Positions 5,708 to 5,820 of a DNA stretch of 5,820 nucleotides are shown one piece after another. The notes under the pieces are model-generated. The model had not been told where the DNA came from. It did no database searches and was given only the letters and a program-made list of their open reading frames with translations. This DNA is from Calditrichota bacterium (lineage in GTDB: Bacteria; Zhuqueibacterota; Zhuqueibacteria; Residuimicrobiales; Krinioviventaceae). Position 1 is the stretch's first letter; every line of letters starts with the position of its first letter. Location: the NCBI GenBank assembly GCA_003818595.1, contig RPQV01000241.1, forward strand, positions 1 to 5,820, read 5' to 3'. Made by a program: the position numbers and the translations under genes.

Positions 5708-5820
5708 ATGAGCGGCATCACCCTTTTCCATATAAAAAAATTCATTTTGGTGCTGTTGTTACTATTGATTTCATCCTGTGGTGATCGCGAATTGCCTGAA
5801 AATCGGCAGGCAGAATCCAA
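5708..5820 (+). CDS. Lipoprotein, N-terminal 37 residues (runs off right edge)
   Basis: The visible part is a lipoprotein signal peptide. It has a short N-region ending in K-K (residues 10-11), an unusually Leu-rich core (12-21), and the lipobox I-S-S-C with the lipidated cysteine at residue 24, followed by G-D-R-E. Signal peptidase II would cleave before C24 and leave a membrane-anchored protein. Asp is at +3, not +2, so the classic inner-membrane retention signal is absent and outer-membrane location is possible. The ATG is preceded by GGAGAGG at 5699-5705, with GGAG five bases away, which supports the start. The mature region begins with a polar linker of Glu, Pro, Asn and Gln. Its function cannot be told from what is visible. 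It lies in the same direction as the methyltransferase but 165 bases away, so co-transcription is uncertain. Confidence 0.8.
   Translation, partial: MSGITLFHIKKFILVLLLLLISSCGDRELPENRQAES

Noticed and set aside
5523..5711. A 62-codon frame linking the methyltransferase and lipoprotein genes
   Set aside because: It starts at TTG with no ribosome binding site, overlaps both neighbours in another frame, and has no recognisable features.

Overview
The window is about 5.8 kb of bacterial chromosome with three complete genes and two genes cut by the window edges. The best clue to the host is the large minus-strand gene (1321-4392). Its product ends in a C-terminal domain with an N-x-P-N-P-F-N-P motif, a G-R-D-D-S-G segment and a final K-M-V-L-L-K. 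That form of FlgD-like/type IX-secretion-type sorting domain is typical of the FCB supergroup, especially Calditrichota, KSB1-like candidate phyla and Ignavibacteria. The short palindromic element at 4638-4712 fits such a host as well. This placement is inferred from motifs only; no marker gene is present.

Layout, left to right. (1) 1-132, minus strand: the first 44 codons of an unrecognised gene that runs off the left edge and has a good ribosome binding site. (2) 133-274: a short divergent spacer carrying two mutually antisense short open frames of doubtful status. (3) 275-1159, plus strand: a DUF72/YecE-family TIM-barrel protein. (4) 1160-1320: the convergent spacer, with a 10-bp-stem hairpin that serves as terminator for the large minus-strand gene and perhaps, weakly, for the DUF72 gene. 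(5) 1321-4392, minus strand: a 1023-residue exported protein made of a signal peptide, eight tandem carboxypeptidase-regulatory-like beta-sandwich repeats and the sorting domain. (6) 4393-4801: a 409-bp divergent spacer with a possible promoter for the large gene and a 75-bp nested palindromic element resembling a REP/MITE-type dispersed repeat. (7) 4802-5541, plus strand: a multi-pass membrane methyltransferase of the isoprenylcysteine carboxyl methyltransferase/phospholipid methyltransferase family, with an additional hydrophobic C-terminal region. (8) 5708 to the right edge, plus strand: the N-terminus of a lipoprotein with a clear lipobox.

How the genes relate. Three of the five (large repeat protein, membrane methyltransferase, lipoprotein) act at or beyond the cell envelope. 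The two big neighbours are divergent and the others are separated by spacers, so nothing shows that they form one operon or pathway. I do not see a CRISPR array, tRNA, rRNA, transposase or phage gene. I found no convincing new multi-gene system. The items most worth a second look are the eight-repeat exported protein with its conserved aromatic-pair signature, the nested palindrome at 4638-4712, and the odd arrangement of short frames at 133-274.
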